NCBI GenBank assembly: GCA_902761825.1
Contig: CACWLY010000006.1
Span: forward strand, 18,314-82,313
Origin: an uncultured Eubacteriales bacterium
GTDB taxonomy: Bacteria > Bacillota > Clostridia > Christensenellales > Aristaeellaceae
DNA: 64,000 bases
Direction of reading: 5' to 3'
The position numbers were made by a program, and so were the translations under genes. Position 1 is the stretch's first letter; every line of letters begins with the position of its first letter. Below are positions 43,669-55,006 of the stretch, in pieces. Under the pieces are notes generated by a model, which made no database searches, was not told where the DNA came from, and saw only the letters and a program-made list of their open reading frames with translations.

Positions 43669-43682
43669 AGGAGTAAAATGAT

Positions 43683-44659
<977 letters not shown>

Positions 44660-44660
<1 letters not shown>

Positions 44661-45517
44661 TGCTCAGCGGCGCTTTTCTGCGGCGGCTGGACGCCCTGCG
44701 GCTTTCGATGCGCAGCCCTGCGCAGGGCGGCGCGGGCGGATTGCGGCGATCCAGGGCGCTGGGCACATCGGTGGAGTTTTCGGACTTCCGGGAATACGCG
44801 CCGGGCGACGATCTGCGCCGCCTGGACTGGAACGCCTACGCCCGCTTTGACCGGCTGTTCCTGAAGCTGTTCATGGAGGAACAGGAAACGCAGGTGAATA
44901 TCCTGGCCGACGCAAGCGCATCCATGCGCGAGCACGGAAAATGGGAGCTGGCGCGGGGCCTTGCGGAGCTGTTTGCTTACCTGGCGCTGCGCGGCGGCGA
45001 CCGCGTGGCGGTTTACGCCCTGGGCGGGGAGACCGCGCGCGCCGAGGGCCTGAGCGGCCGGGCGGGGTATATGCGGGCCGCCGAATTCCTGGAGGGCATC
45101 CGCCCCGCGGGAGAAGTCAGACTGTGCGAAACGCTGCCGCGCCTGCCGCTGCGTCCCGGACGCGGCGTCAGCCTGCTGATCACCGATCTGATGAGCCCGG
45201 ACGGCTATGAAAACGCGCTGCGGAGCCTGCAGTACCGAAAGCAGGAGACGACGCTCCTGCACGTGCTGTCGCCCTGGGAAATGCAGCCCGAACTGGACGG
45301 CATGGTGCGGCTGATCGACAGCGAGACCGGCGAGGAACGCGAGCTGCTGATCGGCGGCAGCATGCTGGAAAGCTACCGCCGCGCGCTGGACGGTCTGCTG
45401 CGGGGAGCCGAGAAATTCTGCTGCGGCCGCGAAATACCGTATCTGCGCCTGCTGTCGGATATGGACGTGGAGAGCGAAGCCCTGCGGGCGCTGGCCCGGG
45501 CGGGCATGATAGGATAG
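44660..45517 (+). CDS. DUF58 domain protein
   Basis: A 285-aa soluble protein with the DUF58 signature GTSVEFSDFREYAPGDDLRR then LDWNAYAR. The C-terminal part has a VWA-like fold region (NILADASASM, an intact DxSxS). DUF58 and MoxR are almost always encoded together; the pair is thought to act on a VWA partner. Its ATG overlaps the moxR stop by one base. Confidence 0.95.
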
Positions 45518-45527
45518 AGGAGTTTTT

Positions 45528-47282
45528 ATGCGTTTTCTTTTTCCGGCGGGGGCCTGGGGCTTCGCGGCGCTGGCGGTGATCACCGCGCTGTATCTGCTCA
45601 GGCGGCGCAGCGAAAGCGTGACCGTGCCAAGCCTGCTGCTCTGGCAGCGGGCGGCGGCTGAGCAGCAGGCCATGAAGCCCTTTCAGAAGCTGAAAAAGAA
45701 TATCCTGTTTTTCATTCAGATTGCGCTGGCGATCCTGCTTGCGCTTGCTTTGATGCGCCCCGCGGTCAGCGGCGGCGTGCAGGGCGAGACCGTGCTGATC
45801 TTCGATCTTTCGGCCAGCATGCAGGCCGAGGAAAACGGCGTTTCCCGCATGGAACAGGCGAAGCGCCGGGCGGAAGCGCTGGTTGACGGCATGCGCGAGG
45901 GCGACCGGGTGACCGTGCTGACCGCCGGGACGCGGGTGAACACGCTTCTGTCCCGCTCGGAAGACCTGAGCCGGGTGCGCGCGGCGCTTGGCGGCCTGCG
46001 CGCCGGATACGGCGGGGCCGATCTGGATGCCGCGGTATCGCTGGCGCAGGCCATGGCGCGGGATACAGACGGACTGAACATCGTCGTGTTTTCCGATACT
46101 TATGAATCGCGCGACGTCCAGATTGTGCGCGTCGGGAGCGGGAGTGACAACCGCGCCCTGCTGTCGCTGACGGTCGGGGAGGACGGACGAGCCTTCGCGC
46201 GGGTCGCCAATTACGGGGCGGACGCCGTGGTCACGCTGGAGTGCGAGGCCGACGGCGAGCTCTGCGATATAACGGCGATTTCGCTCAGCGAGGGAGAAAC
46301 CGCCTCGGCGGTGCTCAGCGCGCCTGCCGGAGCGCAGACCGTGCGGGTTTCCATCGCCGGGGCCGACGCGCTCGCGGCGGATAACGAGCGCTGGTATGCC
46401 GCCCGGGAAGCGGGCGCGTACCGCGTCGCGCTGTGCGGCGAAAACGTTTTTCTGGAAAAGGCGGCGGCCCTGCGCTCCGATATCACGCTGCTGCGCGCCT
46501 CCGCCGGGGAAGCGGCGGCGCTGGAGGACATAGACCTGTATATATTTGACGGCGAGACGCCGGAAACGCTGCCCGAAAGCGGCATGCTGCTGTGCGTCGG
46601 CTGCGACCGGCCGATCCTGGATATCACGCCGGGCGAAAGCAAGGACGCGAAAAACCCGCTGCGGGCGGGCGTATCGGAGAAAGCGCGGCTTCTGACGGAA
46701 AACCTGCTGCTGGAGGACGTCGCCCTGCGCGCTTACCGCCCGCTGGACGGGGGAGAAGCCATCCTGCGCCTCGGCGGGGATACGCTGCTGGCGGTTACCG
46801 AGCAGGCGGGGCGGCGCGCCGCCGTGCTGGGATTCGATCTGCATGACAGCAACCTGCCCATGAAAGGCGATTTTCCCGTGCTGATCCAGAATCTGCTGGC
46901 CTGGCTGCTGCCGGACACCCGGCAGGCGCTGCGGGACGGGACCTGCGGCCGCGAAGTGCATATCCCCGCCGACAGCCGGGCGGAATCGGTCAGCGTCGTT
47001 CTGCCCTCCGGCAGGACGGTCGGAACGGGCGAAACGCTGGAGGATACGGAGGAACAGGGCGTTTGTACCGTGCGTTACGCATATTCCGGCCGGCCAACCC
47101 GGACGGCGCGCTTCGCCCTGCATATGGACAGCGCCGAAAGCGACGTGCGCGACGTTGGGAGCGTCTCCGGGAATGTCATGCTGGGCGGAAAAACCGCCGG
47201 ACGCGAGCTGACGCCCTGGGTGCTGCTGGCGTGCCTTGTCCTGCTGCTGCTTGAATGGGAGGTGAGCCGCCGTGTCGCTTGA
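45528..47282 (+). CDS. BatA-like membrane protein with VWA domain
   Basis: 584 aa. The N-terminal aerotolerance-regulator (BatA) domain gives a first helix, a cytoplasmic basic stretch and a second helix (~55-78, LFFIQIALAILLALALM). A VWA domain (~87-200) has the metal site DLSAS. A carbohydrate-like beta domain and a region of glutamine-amidotransferase-like fold follow. A C-terminal helix (~565-580) anchors the other end. This places the VWA domain outside the cell. It overlaps the next gene by 11 bases. Confidence 0.9.
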   Translation: MRFLFPAGAWGFAALAVITALYLLRRRSESVTVPSLLLWQRAAAEQQAMKPFQKLKKNILFFIQIALAILLALALMRPAVSGGVQGETVLIFDLSASMQAEENGVSRMEQAKRRAEALVDGMREGDRVTVLTAGTRVNTLLSRSEDLSRVRAALGGLRAGYGGADLDAAVSLAQAMARDTDGLNIVVFSDTYESRDVQIVRVGSGSDNRALLSLTVGEDGRAFARVANYGADAVVTLECEADGELCDITAISLSEGETASAVLSAPAGAQTVRVSIAGADALAADNERWYAAREAGAYRVALCGENVFLEKAAALRSDITLLRASAGEAAALEDIDLYIFDGETPETLPESGMLLCVGCDRPILDITPGESKDAKNPLRAGVSEKARLLTENLLLEDVALRAYRPLDGGEAILRLGGDTLLAVTEQAGRRAAVLGFDLHDSNLPMKGDFPVLIQNLLAWLLPDTRQALRDGTCGREVHIPADSRAESVSVVLPSGRTVGTGETLEDTEEQGVCTVRYAYSGRPTRTARFALHMDSAESDVRDVGSVSGNVMLGGKTAGRELTPWVLLACLVLLLLEWEVSRRVA

Positions 47283-49950
47283 ATTTTTGCGCCCCTGGGC
47301 CTGGGCGGCGCTTCCGGTCAGCATCGGGCTGATCCTTTGGATTGCCCGGCGTTTCCGCCGCGCTTATCGGCTGGCGCTGATTCTGCGCTGCCTGCTTGCC
47401 GCGCTGCTGGTGCTGGCGATGACCGGCCCTTCCGTTCTGATTCCCGGCGGCCGCAGCGCGGTCTGGCTGCTGGCCGACGTCTCCGATTCCGCCCGCGCTC
47501 TGCAGGAAAGGATCACCGAATCCGTACGCACGGCCATTGAAAACAAAAACGGAAATATCGACGCGGGCGTGATCGCCTTCGGCGGCAACGCCATGGTTGA
47601 AACGCCGCTTTCCGCCGCGCCCGTCTATCACGGCGCGCGCATGGCGGTGGATAAACAGGATACCGATCTGAACAACGCCCTGACGCTGGCCGGCGCGCTG
47701 CTGCCCTCGGACGCCGGGGGCAGGATCGCCGTGATATCGGACGGGCTGACCGACGATGTCGGGGCGGCGGCCAAGGCGCTCGCGGCCCGGGGAATCCCGG
47801 TGGACGTGCTGCCGCTTTCGCCCGAAACCGTGCCCGACGCGCAGGTGACCGAGGTCCGCGTGCCGTCCTCCGTTTATGAAGGACAGGCGTTTTCGGTGAC
47901 GGTGCGCGTGGACGCCGTTCTGGATACGTCCGGAACGCTCGTGCTGTACCAGAACCGCACGCCGGTGGATACCAGGCAGGTGACGCTGCGCCGCGGTGAA
48001 AACGTGTTCGTTTTCCGGGATACGGCGCGCGCGGGCGGCGTGGTGACCTATGAAGCCAGGCTGGTGGCCTCGGGGGACGAGCGCAGCCAGAACGACAGCC
48101 TGGGCGCGTATGTGTACGTACAGGGCGCGCCGCGGCTGCTGCTGGTGGAAGGCCGCGCGGGCGAGGGCGGCGAGATGGCGGCCATGCTGGAAGCCTCGGG
48201 CATGGGCTTTGATCGGCTTTTGCCCTCGCAGCTTCCGACGGATGCCGAAAATCTGCGGGAATACGACGCCATGGTGCTGGTCAATGTGGATTATGACGCT
48301 GCCGACGAAGCCCAGTGGCAGGCGCTGCAAACCGCCGTGCGCAGCCTGGGCCGCGGCCTGACCGTTATCGGCGGCGACAGCAGCTATGCGCTGGGCGGCT
48401 ACCGGGGAACGCTGCTGGAGGAAATGCTGCCCGTCGATATCGACGTGCGCAGCAAGCTCGATCTGCCTTCGCTCGCGCTGATGCTGGTGATCGACAAATC
48501 GGGCAGCATGGCGGAGGGCATGTTCGGCACCACGCGGCTGGAGCTTGCCAAGGAAGCCGCCATGCGCGCCTGCGAGGTGCTGACCGAGAACGATCAGGTG
48601 GGCGTGATCGCCTTTGACGACGCCGCAAAATGGGTGGTTCCCCTGCAGAACGTTACCGACGTCGCGGCGATACAGAGCCGGATCGGCACCATCCGCCTGG
48701 GCGGCGGCACGGCGTTCTATACGGCGCTGTACGAATCGCTGCGCGCGCTGGAGGACTGCGGCGCGGCGCAGAAGCACGTGATCTTCCTGACGGACGGCGA
48801 GCCGGGAGACTCCGGCTATGAAAGCGTCGTCGACGAAATGGCGGCGCATGATATCACCATGACCACGGTGGCTGTGGGCAGCGGAGCCGATCAGCGGCTG
48901 CTGCGTGGGCTTGCCCAGCGCGGCGGAGGACGCGCTTACGCTGCCGACGAGTTTGACAGCCTCCCGAAGATCTTTACCAAGGAAACCTACCTTGTGTCGG
49001 GCTCCTATGTGCAGAACCGGGTCTTCACGCCGGTGATCGTCCATGATTCCGTGCTGACTGATTATCCCGGCCTGCCGCAGATGACGGGGTATCTGGCAAC
49101 GAGCGAAAAAGGGCGCGCGACGGTGGAGCTGATCAGCGACCGGGAAGATCCCATCCTGGCCTGGTGGCAGTACGGCGCGGGCAGGGTGCTGTGCTTTATG
49201 GGGGACAGCCGCGGCGCGTGGACCCATGAACTATTGTCCTGGAACGACGCGGCGGCCTTCTACGGCGGCATGGCGGCCTTTGTGCTGCCCGGCGACGAGC
49301 GCGGCGGCGAACTGGCGGCGGAGCGGGAAGGGGACAGCCTGCTGATATCCTATACGGCCCCCGCGGGCGGAACGGGACTGAAAACCCGGCTCGTCGCCCT
49401 GCTGCCCGACGGCAGCCAAAGTGAAATGAGTCTGGATGAAACCGCCGAGGGCGTCTATACCGGCGCGATGGAGGCAGCCGCGCACGGCGCGTACGCCCTG
49501 CGCGTGGAGCAATATGACGAAAACGGCGAGCTCGCGCGCTTTATGGAGGGCGGCGCGGTGGCAGGATACAGCCGCGAATACGATTTAAGGATGACGGAGG
49601 AGAGCGGCGCGCTGGAAAGACTGGCCGCGCTCACCGGCGGCCAGGCGTATGACGACGCGGCCGGGCTCCTGTCCCGGGCGGGCGGCCGGACATACCGGCG
49701 GATCGAGCTGACGGCCGGGCTGCAGTGGGCGCTGATCGCGCTGCTGCTCATCGATATCGCCGTCCGCCGTCTGGGCTGGGACGCGGCGCTGGAAAAGAAG
49801 CTGCGCAGCCGTCCCGCCCCGGAAAAGAAGCCGCAGAAAGCTCCGAAACCCGCCGCGCCGGAAACCAGAAAGGCGCAGCCCGAAAAAACGAAATCCGCCG
49901 ATACGGCGCAGGCGCTGCTGCAAAGGCAGAAGGATAAGAAGATTCTTTGA
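47272..49950 (+). CDS. Large membrane protein with two VWA domains
   Basis: 892 aa, GTG start inside the previous gene. Two N-terminal membrane helices (about 12-27, 37-57) are followed by VWA domain 1 (~63-165, DVSDS). A beta-sandwich region follows (~170-285), then a GATase1-like domain (~287-396, containing GLTVIGGDSSYALGGY). VWA domain 2 (~403-560) has a perfect metal site DKSGS. Beta-rich modules follow, then a C-terminal helix (~820-838) and a basic tail rich in Lys/Pro/Ala. Both ends are membrane bound; the middle is extracellular. It is the last gene of the cluster. Confidence 0.9.
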   Translation: MSLEFLRPWAWAALPVSIGLILWIARRFRRAYRLALILRCLLAALLVLAMTGPSVLIPGGRSAVWLLADVSDSARALQERITESVRTAIENKNGNIDAGVIAFGGNAMVETPLSAAPVYHGARMAVDKQDTDLNNALTLAGALLPSDAGGRIAVISDGLTDDVGAAAKALAARGIPVDVLPLSPETVPDAQVTEVRVPSSVYEGQAFSVTVRVDAVLDTSGTLVLYQNRTPVDTRQVTLRRGENVFVFRDTARAGGVVTYEARLVASGDERSQNDSLGAYVYVQGAPRLLLVEGRAGEGGEMAAMLEASGMGFDRLLPSQLPTDAENLREYDAMVLVNVDYDAADEAQWQALQTAVRSLGRGLTVIGGDSSYALGGYRGTLLEEMLPVDIDVRSKLDLPSLALMLVIDKSGSMAEGMFGTTRLELAKEAAMRACEVLTENDQVGVIAFDDAAKWVVPLQNVTDVAAIQSRIGTIRLGGGTAFYTALYESLRALEDCGAAQKHVIFLTDGEPGDSGYESVVDEMAAHDITMTTVAVGSGADQRLLRGLAQRGGGRAYAADEFDSLPKIFTKETYLVSGSYVQNRVFTPVIVHDSVLTDYPGLPQMTGYLATSEKGRATVELISDREDPILAWWQYGAGRVLCFMGDSRGAWTHELLSWNDAAAFYGGMAAFVLPGDERGGELAAEREGDSLLISYTAPAGGTGLKTRLVALLPDGSQSEMSLDETAEGVYTGAMEAAAHGAYALRVEQYDENGELARFMEGGAVAGYSREYDLRMTEESGALERLAALTGGQAYDDAAGLLSRAGGRTYRRIELTAGLQWALIALLLIDIAVRRLGWDAALEKKLRSRPAPEKKPQKAPKPAAPETRKAQPEKTKSADTAQALLQRQKDKKIL

Positions 49951-50070
49951 TATCCTGTTCGAAAATGCAGTATATGGAAAAATAAAGGACGTATAAGCAA
50001 TGCCTGCATAAACAAACAGCGCATGCAGCATTTATGCCGGATGCGCATTGTATTTGTTTTGTGCAACCCC

Positions 50071-50100
50071 TTTACAAAACGCGAAAACAGGGAGTATGAT
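50071..50100 (+). promoter_or_regulatory. Promoter of the peptide ABC operon
   Basis: TTTACA (50071-50076), an 18-base spacer, TATGAT (50095-50100). The gap between the VWA cluster (49950) and the next start (50160) holds only this and a weak inverted repeat (TGCATAAA/TTTATGC) near 50008-50036. Confidence 0.65.
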
Positions 50101-50159
50101 ACGGCATAAGTATACGGATACAAGCGCCGTATGCATTTTGAAGCGAAAGGATGAATTAC

Positions 50160-51812
50160 GTGAAGAAGTTATTTGCTCTGCTGATGGCCGCCATGCTGCT
50201 GGTCACCTGCGCTTTCACCGCCGCTTCCGCCGAGGGTGAAAAGTATCTGGGCGTCATGCTCAGCACCAACGTCATGTCCCTGGATACCAACCTGGCTACC
50301 GACGGCGAATCCTTTGAAGTGATCGCCGACTGCATCGACGGTCTGATGCAGATGGACGCCAACGGCGCGGCCATTCCCGCCATCGCCGAAAGCTACGATC
50401 TGTCCGAGGACGGCACGGTGTACACCTTCCATCTGCGCGACGCCAAGTGGTCCAACGGCGCTGCCGTGACCGCCAACGATTTTGAGTTCGCCTGGAAGCG
50501 CATCGCCAAGGAAGCCGGCGAGTATGCCTACCTGCTGGATACCAGCGTGGGCTGCATCAAGAACGCCGACGCCATCATCTATGAAGGCGCCGATCCCGAG
50601 ACCCTGGGCGTCAAGGCCCTGGACGATAAGACCTTCGAGGTCACCCTGGAAGTGCCCGTTTCCTTCTTCCCGAGCCTGATGTATTTCCCCACCTTCTATC
50701 CCATCAATGAGGAATTCTACAACAGCTTGGCCGAAGGCACCTACGGCACCAGCCCCGAAACCTTCCTGAGCAACGGCGCTTTCGTGCTGGAAGACTACGC
50801 TCCCGGCACCGCCAGCCTGAGCGTGAAGAAGAACGACGCGTATTGGGACGCCGACAGCATCAAGCTGGCCGGCATCAAGTATCAGGTCGTCGGTTCCTCC
50901 GATAACGCCCTGACCGCCTTCCGCAGCAATACCCTGGACGTGGTCACCGTCAGCGGTTCCCAGGTGGGCGCCGTGGAAAAGGACGCCAGCCTGTCCAGCC
51001 AGCTGAAGGTTACCGGCGCGGGCTATCTGTGGTATCTGACCTTCAGCCAGACCGCGAACAACGCCAACGGCTATCTGGCCAACAAGAACCTGCGCCTTGC
51101 CATCACCAACGCCATCGACCGCGAGTCCCTGGTTGAAAACTACGTGATGGACGGCTCCCTGGATACCTATACCGCCGTTCCTCCTCAGTTCGCCGCCAGC
51201 AGCACCACGGGCGAGGATTTCTCCGCCGATCAGGATCAGTTCCTGGATTACGTGGGCTTCGATCCCGACAAGGCCGCCGCGTTCTTCGAGACCGCCAAGG
51301 CTGAGCTGGGCCAGGATGAATTCACCTTCACCCTGATCTACGGCAACAACGAGGGCGACGAAGTGGCCAAGGTCGCTCAGGCCATCAAGGCTGATCTGGA
51401 AGACCTGCTGCCCGGTCTGACCGTGAACCTGCAGCCCATGACCAAGAGCGAGCGTCTGGACAAGATGCAGAACGACAACTACGAGATCGCGCTGACCCGC
51501 TGGGGTCCCGACTACGCCGATCCGATGACCTACCTGGGCATGTGGATCACCAACAACAGCAACAACTACGGCTTCTGGAGCAATGCCGAGTATGATCAGC
51601 TGATCAAGGACTGCACCACCGGCGCGTATATCACCGATTACGACGCCCGCTGGGCCGCCCTGCTGCAGGCCGAAACCATCGTGATGCAGGAGGCCGTCAT
51701 TGCGCCCCTGTACACCAAGGCCAACGCCAACCTGATCGCCTCCGGCGTAAACGGCATCCAGTTCCATCCCGTCGCCCTGAACCGTGTGTACAAGGCCGTC
51801 GTGCTTGAATAA
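50160..51812 (+). CDS. Oligopeptide/dipeptide ABC transporter substrate-binding protein
   Basis: A 550-aa protein with a signal peptide (VKKLFALLMAAMLLVTCAFT, cleavage near ASA-E) and an SBP_bac_5 fold: lobe I IADCIDGLMQMDANG, VYTFHLRDAKWSNG, then NLRLAITNAIDRESL, and the C-terminal LTRWGPDYADPMTYLGMW. The GTG at 50160 fits the AAAGGA site better than the ATG at 50151. The VTC sequence is a poor lipobox, since Thr precedes Cys, so a lipid anchor is doubtful. Family: OppA/DppA/MppA; the peptide length preference cannot be read. Confidence 0.92.
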   Translation: MKKLFALLMAAMLLVTCAFTAASAEGEKYLGVMLSTNVMSLDTNLATDGESFEVIADCIDGLMQMDANGAAIPAIAESYDLSEDGTVYTFHLRDAKWSNGAAVTANDFEFAWKRIAKEAGEYAYLLDTSVGCIKNADAIIYEGADPETLGVKALDDKTFEVTLEVPVSFFPSLMYFPTFYPINEEFYNSLAEGTYGTSPETFLSNGAFVLEDYAPGTASLSVKKNDAYWDADSIKLAGIKYQVVGSSDNALTAFRSNTLDVVTVSGSQVGAVEKDASLSSQLKVTGAGYLWYLTFSQTANNANGYLANKNLRLAITNAIDRESLVENYVMDGSLDTYTAVPPQFAASSTTGEDFSADQDQFLDYVGFDPDKAAAFFETAKAELGQDEFTFTLIYGNNEGDEVAKVAQAIKADLEDLLPGLTVNLQPMTKSERLDKMQNDNYEIALTRWGPDYADPMTYLGMWITNNSNNYGFWSNAEYDQLIKDCTTGAYITDYDARWAALLQAETIVMQEAVIAPLYTKANANLIASGVNGIQFHPVALNRVYKAVVLE

Positions 51813-51842
51813 TCACAGGGGCAAAACCAAACAAAAGGAATG

Positions 51843-51874
51843 ATCAGAGCGGTCTGATTGCAGGCCGCTCTGAT
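51843..51874 (+). promoter_or_regulatory. Intercistronic stem-loop between the binding protein and permease genes
   Basis: ATCAGAGCGG (51843-51852) pairs perfectly with CCGCTCTGAT (51865-51874), loop 12 bases, tail TCTTC. The weak U-tract suggests a partial terminator or 3'-end protector that keeps the binding protein in excess of the membrane parts. Confidence 0.68.
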
Positions 51875-51909
51875 TCTTCAATCAGTAGAAACGAAGGATT
51901 TGTTGATTT

Positions 51910-52857
51910 ATGCTGAAATACGTGCTTAAACGCGTTGGTCTGGCGCTGATAACGCTGCTGATCATCGTTTTTCTGCTGTTCTGGCTTGTGCGCGTCATGC
52001 CGGGCAATCCCTTCCCGTCCGAGCGCATGAACGATATCCAGATCGCCAACAAGCGCGCCGAGATGGGACTGGACGATCCCGTGCTGGTGCAGTTTGCCCG
52101 CTATATCATCAAGGCGCTGCAGGGCGACTTCGGCAACGGTACGTCATTGTATTACGGCGTGCCCATCAACACCGTGCTCAGCAAAGCGATCGGCAATTCC
52201 TTCAGGATCGGCGGCATCGCCATTGTGATCGGCACGCTGATCGGGCTGCTGCTGGGCATTACGGCGGCGCTGAACCGGGGAAAATTCCTGGACGGCTTCT
52301 GCACCGTGTTTTCGATCATCGGCGTCTGCGTGCCCTCCTATGTGTTCCTGATATTCCTGCAATACAATTTCGCTTTCAGGATCCCGTTTTTCCCGTACTT
52401 CTTCGATCCCAACCGCTTCGTCTTTTCGTCGGTGCTGCCCTCGCTGTCCCTGAGCCTGTTTACCATGTCCACCATCGCCCGATTCACCCGCAACGAAATG
52501 GTCGAGGTGTTTGACAGCGATTATGTGCGCCTGGCGGAATCCAAGGGCATGTACGGCCGCACGCTGGTGCTCCGGCACGTGCTGCGCAACGCGCTGATTC
52601 CCATCGTCACCGTGCTCGCGCCGCTGGTGGTCGATCTGCTTACCGGCGCGCTGGTGGTGGAAAAGATCTACGGCATCAACGGCATCGGCAAGCTGATGGT
52701 GGACGCGATCACCGGCGAGGGCATCGATTACAACTATGTGCTCGCGCTGGGCATTCTGTATTCGGCGCTTTACATCGGCGTCATGCTGGCGGTTGATCTG
52801 CTCTACGGCGTATTGGATCCCCGCATCCGCGTCGCGGCCAAGGGAGAGGAGGCGTAA
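51910..52857 (+). CDS. oppB: Peptide ABC transporter permease, OppB/DppB type
   Basis: A 315-aa permease with six helices. It has a typical N-terminal helix (VLKRVGLALITLLIIVFLLFWL), a large extracytoplasmic loop and the EAA-type coupling motif region in DSDYVRLAESKGMYGR. The ATG at 51910 lies 97 bases after the binding-protein gene, beyond the intercistronic hairpin. The next gene begins 3 bases after its stop. It forms a heterodimer with the OppC-type permease. Confidence 0.93.
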   Translation: MLKYVLKRVGLALITLLIIVFLLFWLVRVMPGNPFPSERMNDIQIANKRAEMGLDDPVLVQFARYIIKALQGDFGNGTSLYYGVPINTVLSKAIGNSFRIGGIAIVIGTLIGLLLGITAALNRGKFLDGFCTVFSIIGVCVPSYVFLIFLQYNFAFRIPFFPYFFDPNRFVFSSVLPSLSLSLFTMSTIARFTRNEMVEVFDSDYVRLAESKGMYGRTLVLRHVLRNALIPIVTVLAPLVVDLLTGALVVEKIYGINGIGKLMVDAITGEGIDYNYVLALGILYSALYIGVMLAVDLLYGVLDPRIRVAAKGEEA

Positions 52858-52860
52858 GAC

Positions 52861-53907
52861 ATGGCAAAGAAAAACATCCAGCCCGCGGCGGCTGCCGCGC
52901 AAAGCGTCTATACGCCCGTTCCCGGCGATTTTGAGCTGCTGCACCGGCGCGACATCCGCACCGACGCCAACTTCGCCTCCCAGAGCTACTGGAAAGGCGT
53001 GTTCACGCATTTCTTCAAAAACAAGCGCGCCGTCGTGGGCCTGATCATCATTACCGTCATCATCCTGCTGGCGCTGTTCGGCCCCATCATGAACAGCTAC
53101 GACTACAAGGATATCGTGCAGTTCCGCAACGAAAAGAACAAGCGCGTCGTAGCCAAGGGGATCGCTCCCCGCATTCCGGGCCTGCATAAGCTGCTGACGG
53201 GCGAGGAGTACGACGACAGTTTCAAGGATCTGACCTTCCTGTTCGGCACCGACGATCTGGGCCGCGATCTGTGGACGCGCACATGGTACGGCGCGCGGGT
53301 ATCGCTGGCTATCGCGTTCATCACCATCTTTATCGATATGATCATCGGCATGAGCTACGGCCTGATATCGGGCTATTTTGGCGGGCTGGCCGACAATATC
53401 ATGCAGCGTTTCGTGGAGATCGCCAACAGCGTCCCCCGCCTGGTCATCGTATCGGTGCTGGCCATCTTCATGCCCAAGGGCATGGCGCTCGTGGTTGTGG
53501 CCCTGCTGCTGACCGAGTGGATCGGCATGAGCAAGATCGCCCGCGCCGAAATGCTCAAGATCAAGGAGCAGGAGTACGTGCTTGCCAGCCGCACGCTGGG
53601 CGCGCGCAACAGCCATATCATTTTCCGAGAGATCCTGCCCAATACCATCGGCCCCATCATCACGCAGGTCATGTTCTCGATCCCCACGGCCATTTTCACC
53701 GAAGCGTTCCTGAGCTTCGTGGGCGTCGGCATCGTGCTGCCCCATTGCTCGGTCGGTACGCTGATCGAGGACGGCTTCAACAACATCACCACCCTGCCGT
53801 ATCAGATCCTGCCGCCCATCATCGTGCTGGCGCTTTTGATGCTGGGGTTCAATTTCATCGGCGACGGCCTGCGCGAAGCCCTGGCGCCCAAGCTGGAAGA
53901 CATGTAA
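52861..53907 (+). CDS. oppC: Peptide ABC transporter permease, OppC/DppC type
   Basis: A 348-aa permease with a ~55-residue soluble N-terminus and a membrane core from ~60. The coupling segment is MLKIKEQEYVLASRTLGARN. A loop insert (~80-130, with GIAPRIPGLHKLLTGEEYD) precedes FGTDDLGRDLWTRTWYGAR, typical of the OppC family. Second permease of the operon. Confidence 0.93.
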   Translation: MAKKNIQPAAAAAQSVYTPVPGDFELLHRRDIRTDANFASQSYWKGVFTHFFKNKRAVVGLIIITVIILLALFGPIMNSYDYKDIVQFRNEKNKRVVAKGIAPRIPGLHKLLTGEEYDDSFKDLTFLFGTDDLGRDLWTRTWYGARVSLAIAFITIFIDMIIGMSYGLISGYFGGLADNIMQRFVEIANSVPRLVIVSVLAIFMPKGMALVVVALLLTEWIGMSKIARAEMLKIKEQEYVLASRTLGARNSHIIFREILPNTIGPIITQVMFSIPTAIFTEAFLSFVGVGIVLPHCSVGTLIEDGFNNITTLPYQILPPIIVLALLMLGFNFIGDGLREALAPKLEDM

Positions 53908-53920
53908 GGAGGACGACGAT

Positions 53921-55006
53921 ATGAGCGAAAGCACGAAGGCGATCCTCGCCGTCAAAAACCTGGACATCTCCTTCCGCACGAACGCCGGCACGGTGCACGC
54001 AATCCGCGGCGTGACCTTCGATATGGAAAAGGGCGAAACCGTCGCCATCGTTGGCGAATCGGGCTCGGGCAAATCGGTATCCTGCAAGGCGATCATGGGC
54101 CTGCTGGACAGCAACGCCACCGTGAACAGCGGCGAGATCTTCTATGAGTACACCGACGAGAACGGCCAGACCCAGAAGGTCGATCTGCTGAAAATGAGCA
54201 AAAAACAGCTGCGGCAGAAGATCAACGGCCAGCATATAGCCATGGTGTTCCAGGATCCGATGACCAGCCTCGATCCCACCATGCCGATCGGCAAGCAGAT
54301 CATGGAAGGCATCCTGATGCACAAAAAGACCACCAAGGAGGCCGCCCGCGCCCGCGCGCTGGAGCTGCTGCGGCTGGTGGGCATCAACGACGCCGAGAAA
54401 CGGTTCAGAAACTATCCGCACCAGCTCAGCGGCGGCATGCGCCAGCGCGTGGTCATCGCCATCGCCCTTGCGGGAGACCCAGACGTACTGATTTGCGACG
54501 AGCCCACCACGGCCCTGGACGTGACGATCCAGGCCAAAATACTGGAGCTGATCAAGGACATCCAGAAAAAAATGGGGCTGTCGGTCATTTATATCACGCA
54601 CGATCTGGGCGTGGTGGCGAAGGTTGCCGATTACGTGGACGTGATGTATGCCGGCAAGATCATCGAGGTCGGCAACGTCAACGAGATCTTTTACGATCCG
54701 AAGCATCCCTATACCTGGGGCCTGCTCTCAGCCATGCCTGACCTGGATACCGACGACGAGCGGCTGTATTCCATCCCGGGAAGCCCGCCCAATCTGCTGC
54801 ACGAGCCGCCGGGGGACGCTTTCGCCGACCGCAATCCCTTCGCCCTTGCCATCGATAAAAAGGCCGCTCCGCCCTTCTTCCGGGTGTCGCCCACGCATAT
54901 CGCGGCCACCTGGCTGCTGCATCCCGACGCGCCTAAGATTGAAATGCCCAAGGAGCTGCAGCAGCGTCTCGAACGCGCCCGGAAAGAGGTGGAAAAATAC
55001 CTATGA
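53921..55006 (+). CDS. oppD: Peptide ABC transporter ATP-binding protein, OppD/DppD type
   Basis: A 361-aa ATPase. Walker [12 protein letters not shown]-loop [10 protein letters not shown], signature LSGGMRQR, Walker [13 protein letters not shown] and His switch ITHDLG. The C-terminal oligopeptide-transporter domain (~245-330, with [17 protein letters not shown]) confirms the peptide family, although the usual cluster-binding cysteines of that domain are not seen in the expected C-rich pattern. Overlaps oppF by 4 bases. AGGAGG precedes the start. Confidence 0.94.
   Translation: MSESTKAILAVKNLDISFRTNAGTVHAIRGVTFDMEKGETVAIVGESGSGKSVSCKAIMGLLDSNATVNSGEIFYEYTDENGQTQKVDLLKMSKKQLRQKINGQHIAMVFQDPMTSLDPTMPIGKQIMEGILMHKKTTKEAARARALELLRLVGINDAEKRFRNYPHQLSGGMRQRVVIAIALAGDPDVLICDEPTTALDVTIQAKILELIKDIQKKMGLSVIYITHDLGVVAKVADYVDVMYAGKIIEVGNVNEIFYDPKHPYTWGLLSAMPDLDTDDERLYSIPGSPPNLLHEPPGDAFADRNPFALAIDKKAAPPFFRVSPTHIAATWLLHPDAPKIEMPKELQQRLERARKEVEKYL

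Noticed and set aside
50160..50240. Lipoprotein signal on the peptide-binding protein
   Set aside because: The residue before the Cys is Thr (LLVTC), which does not fit the usual Gly, Ala or Ser. A normal signal peptide fits better.
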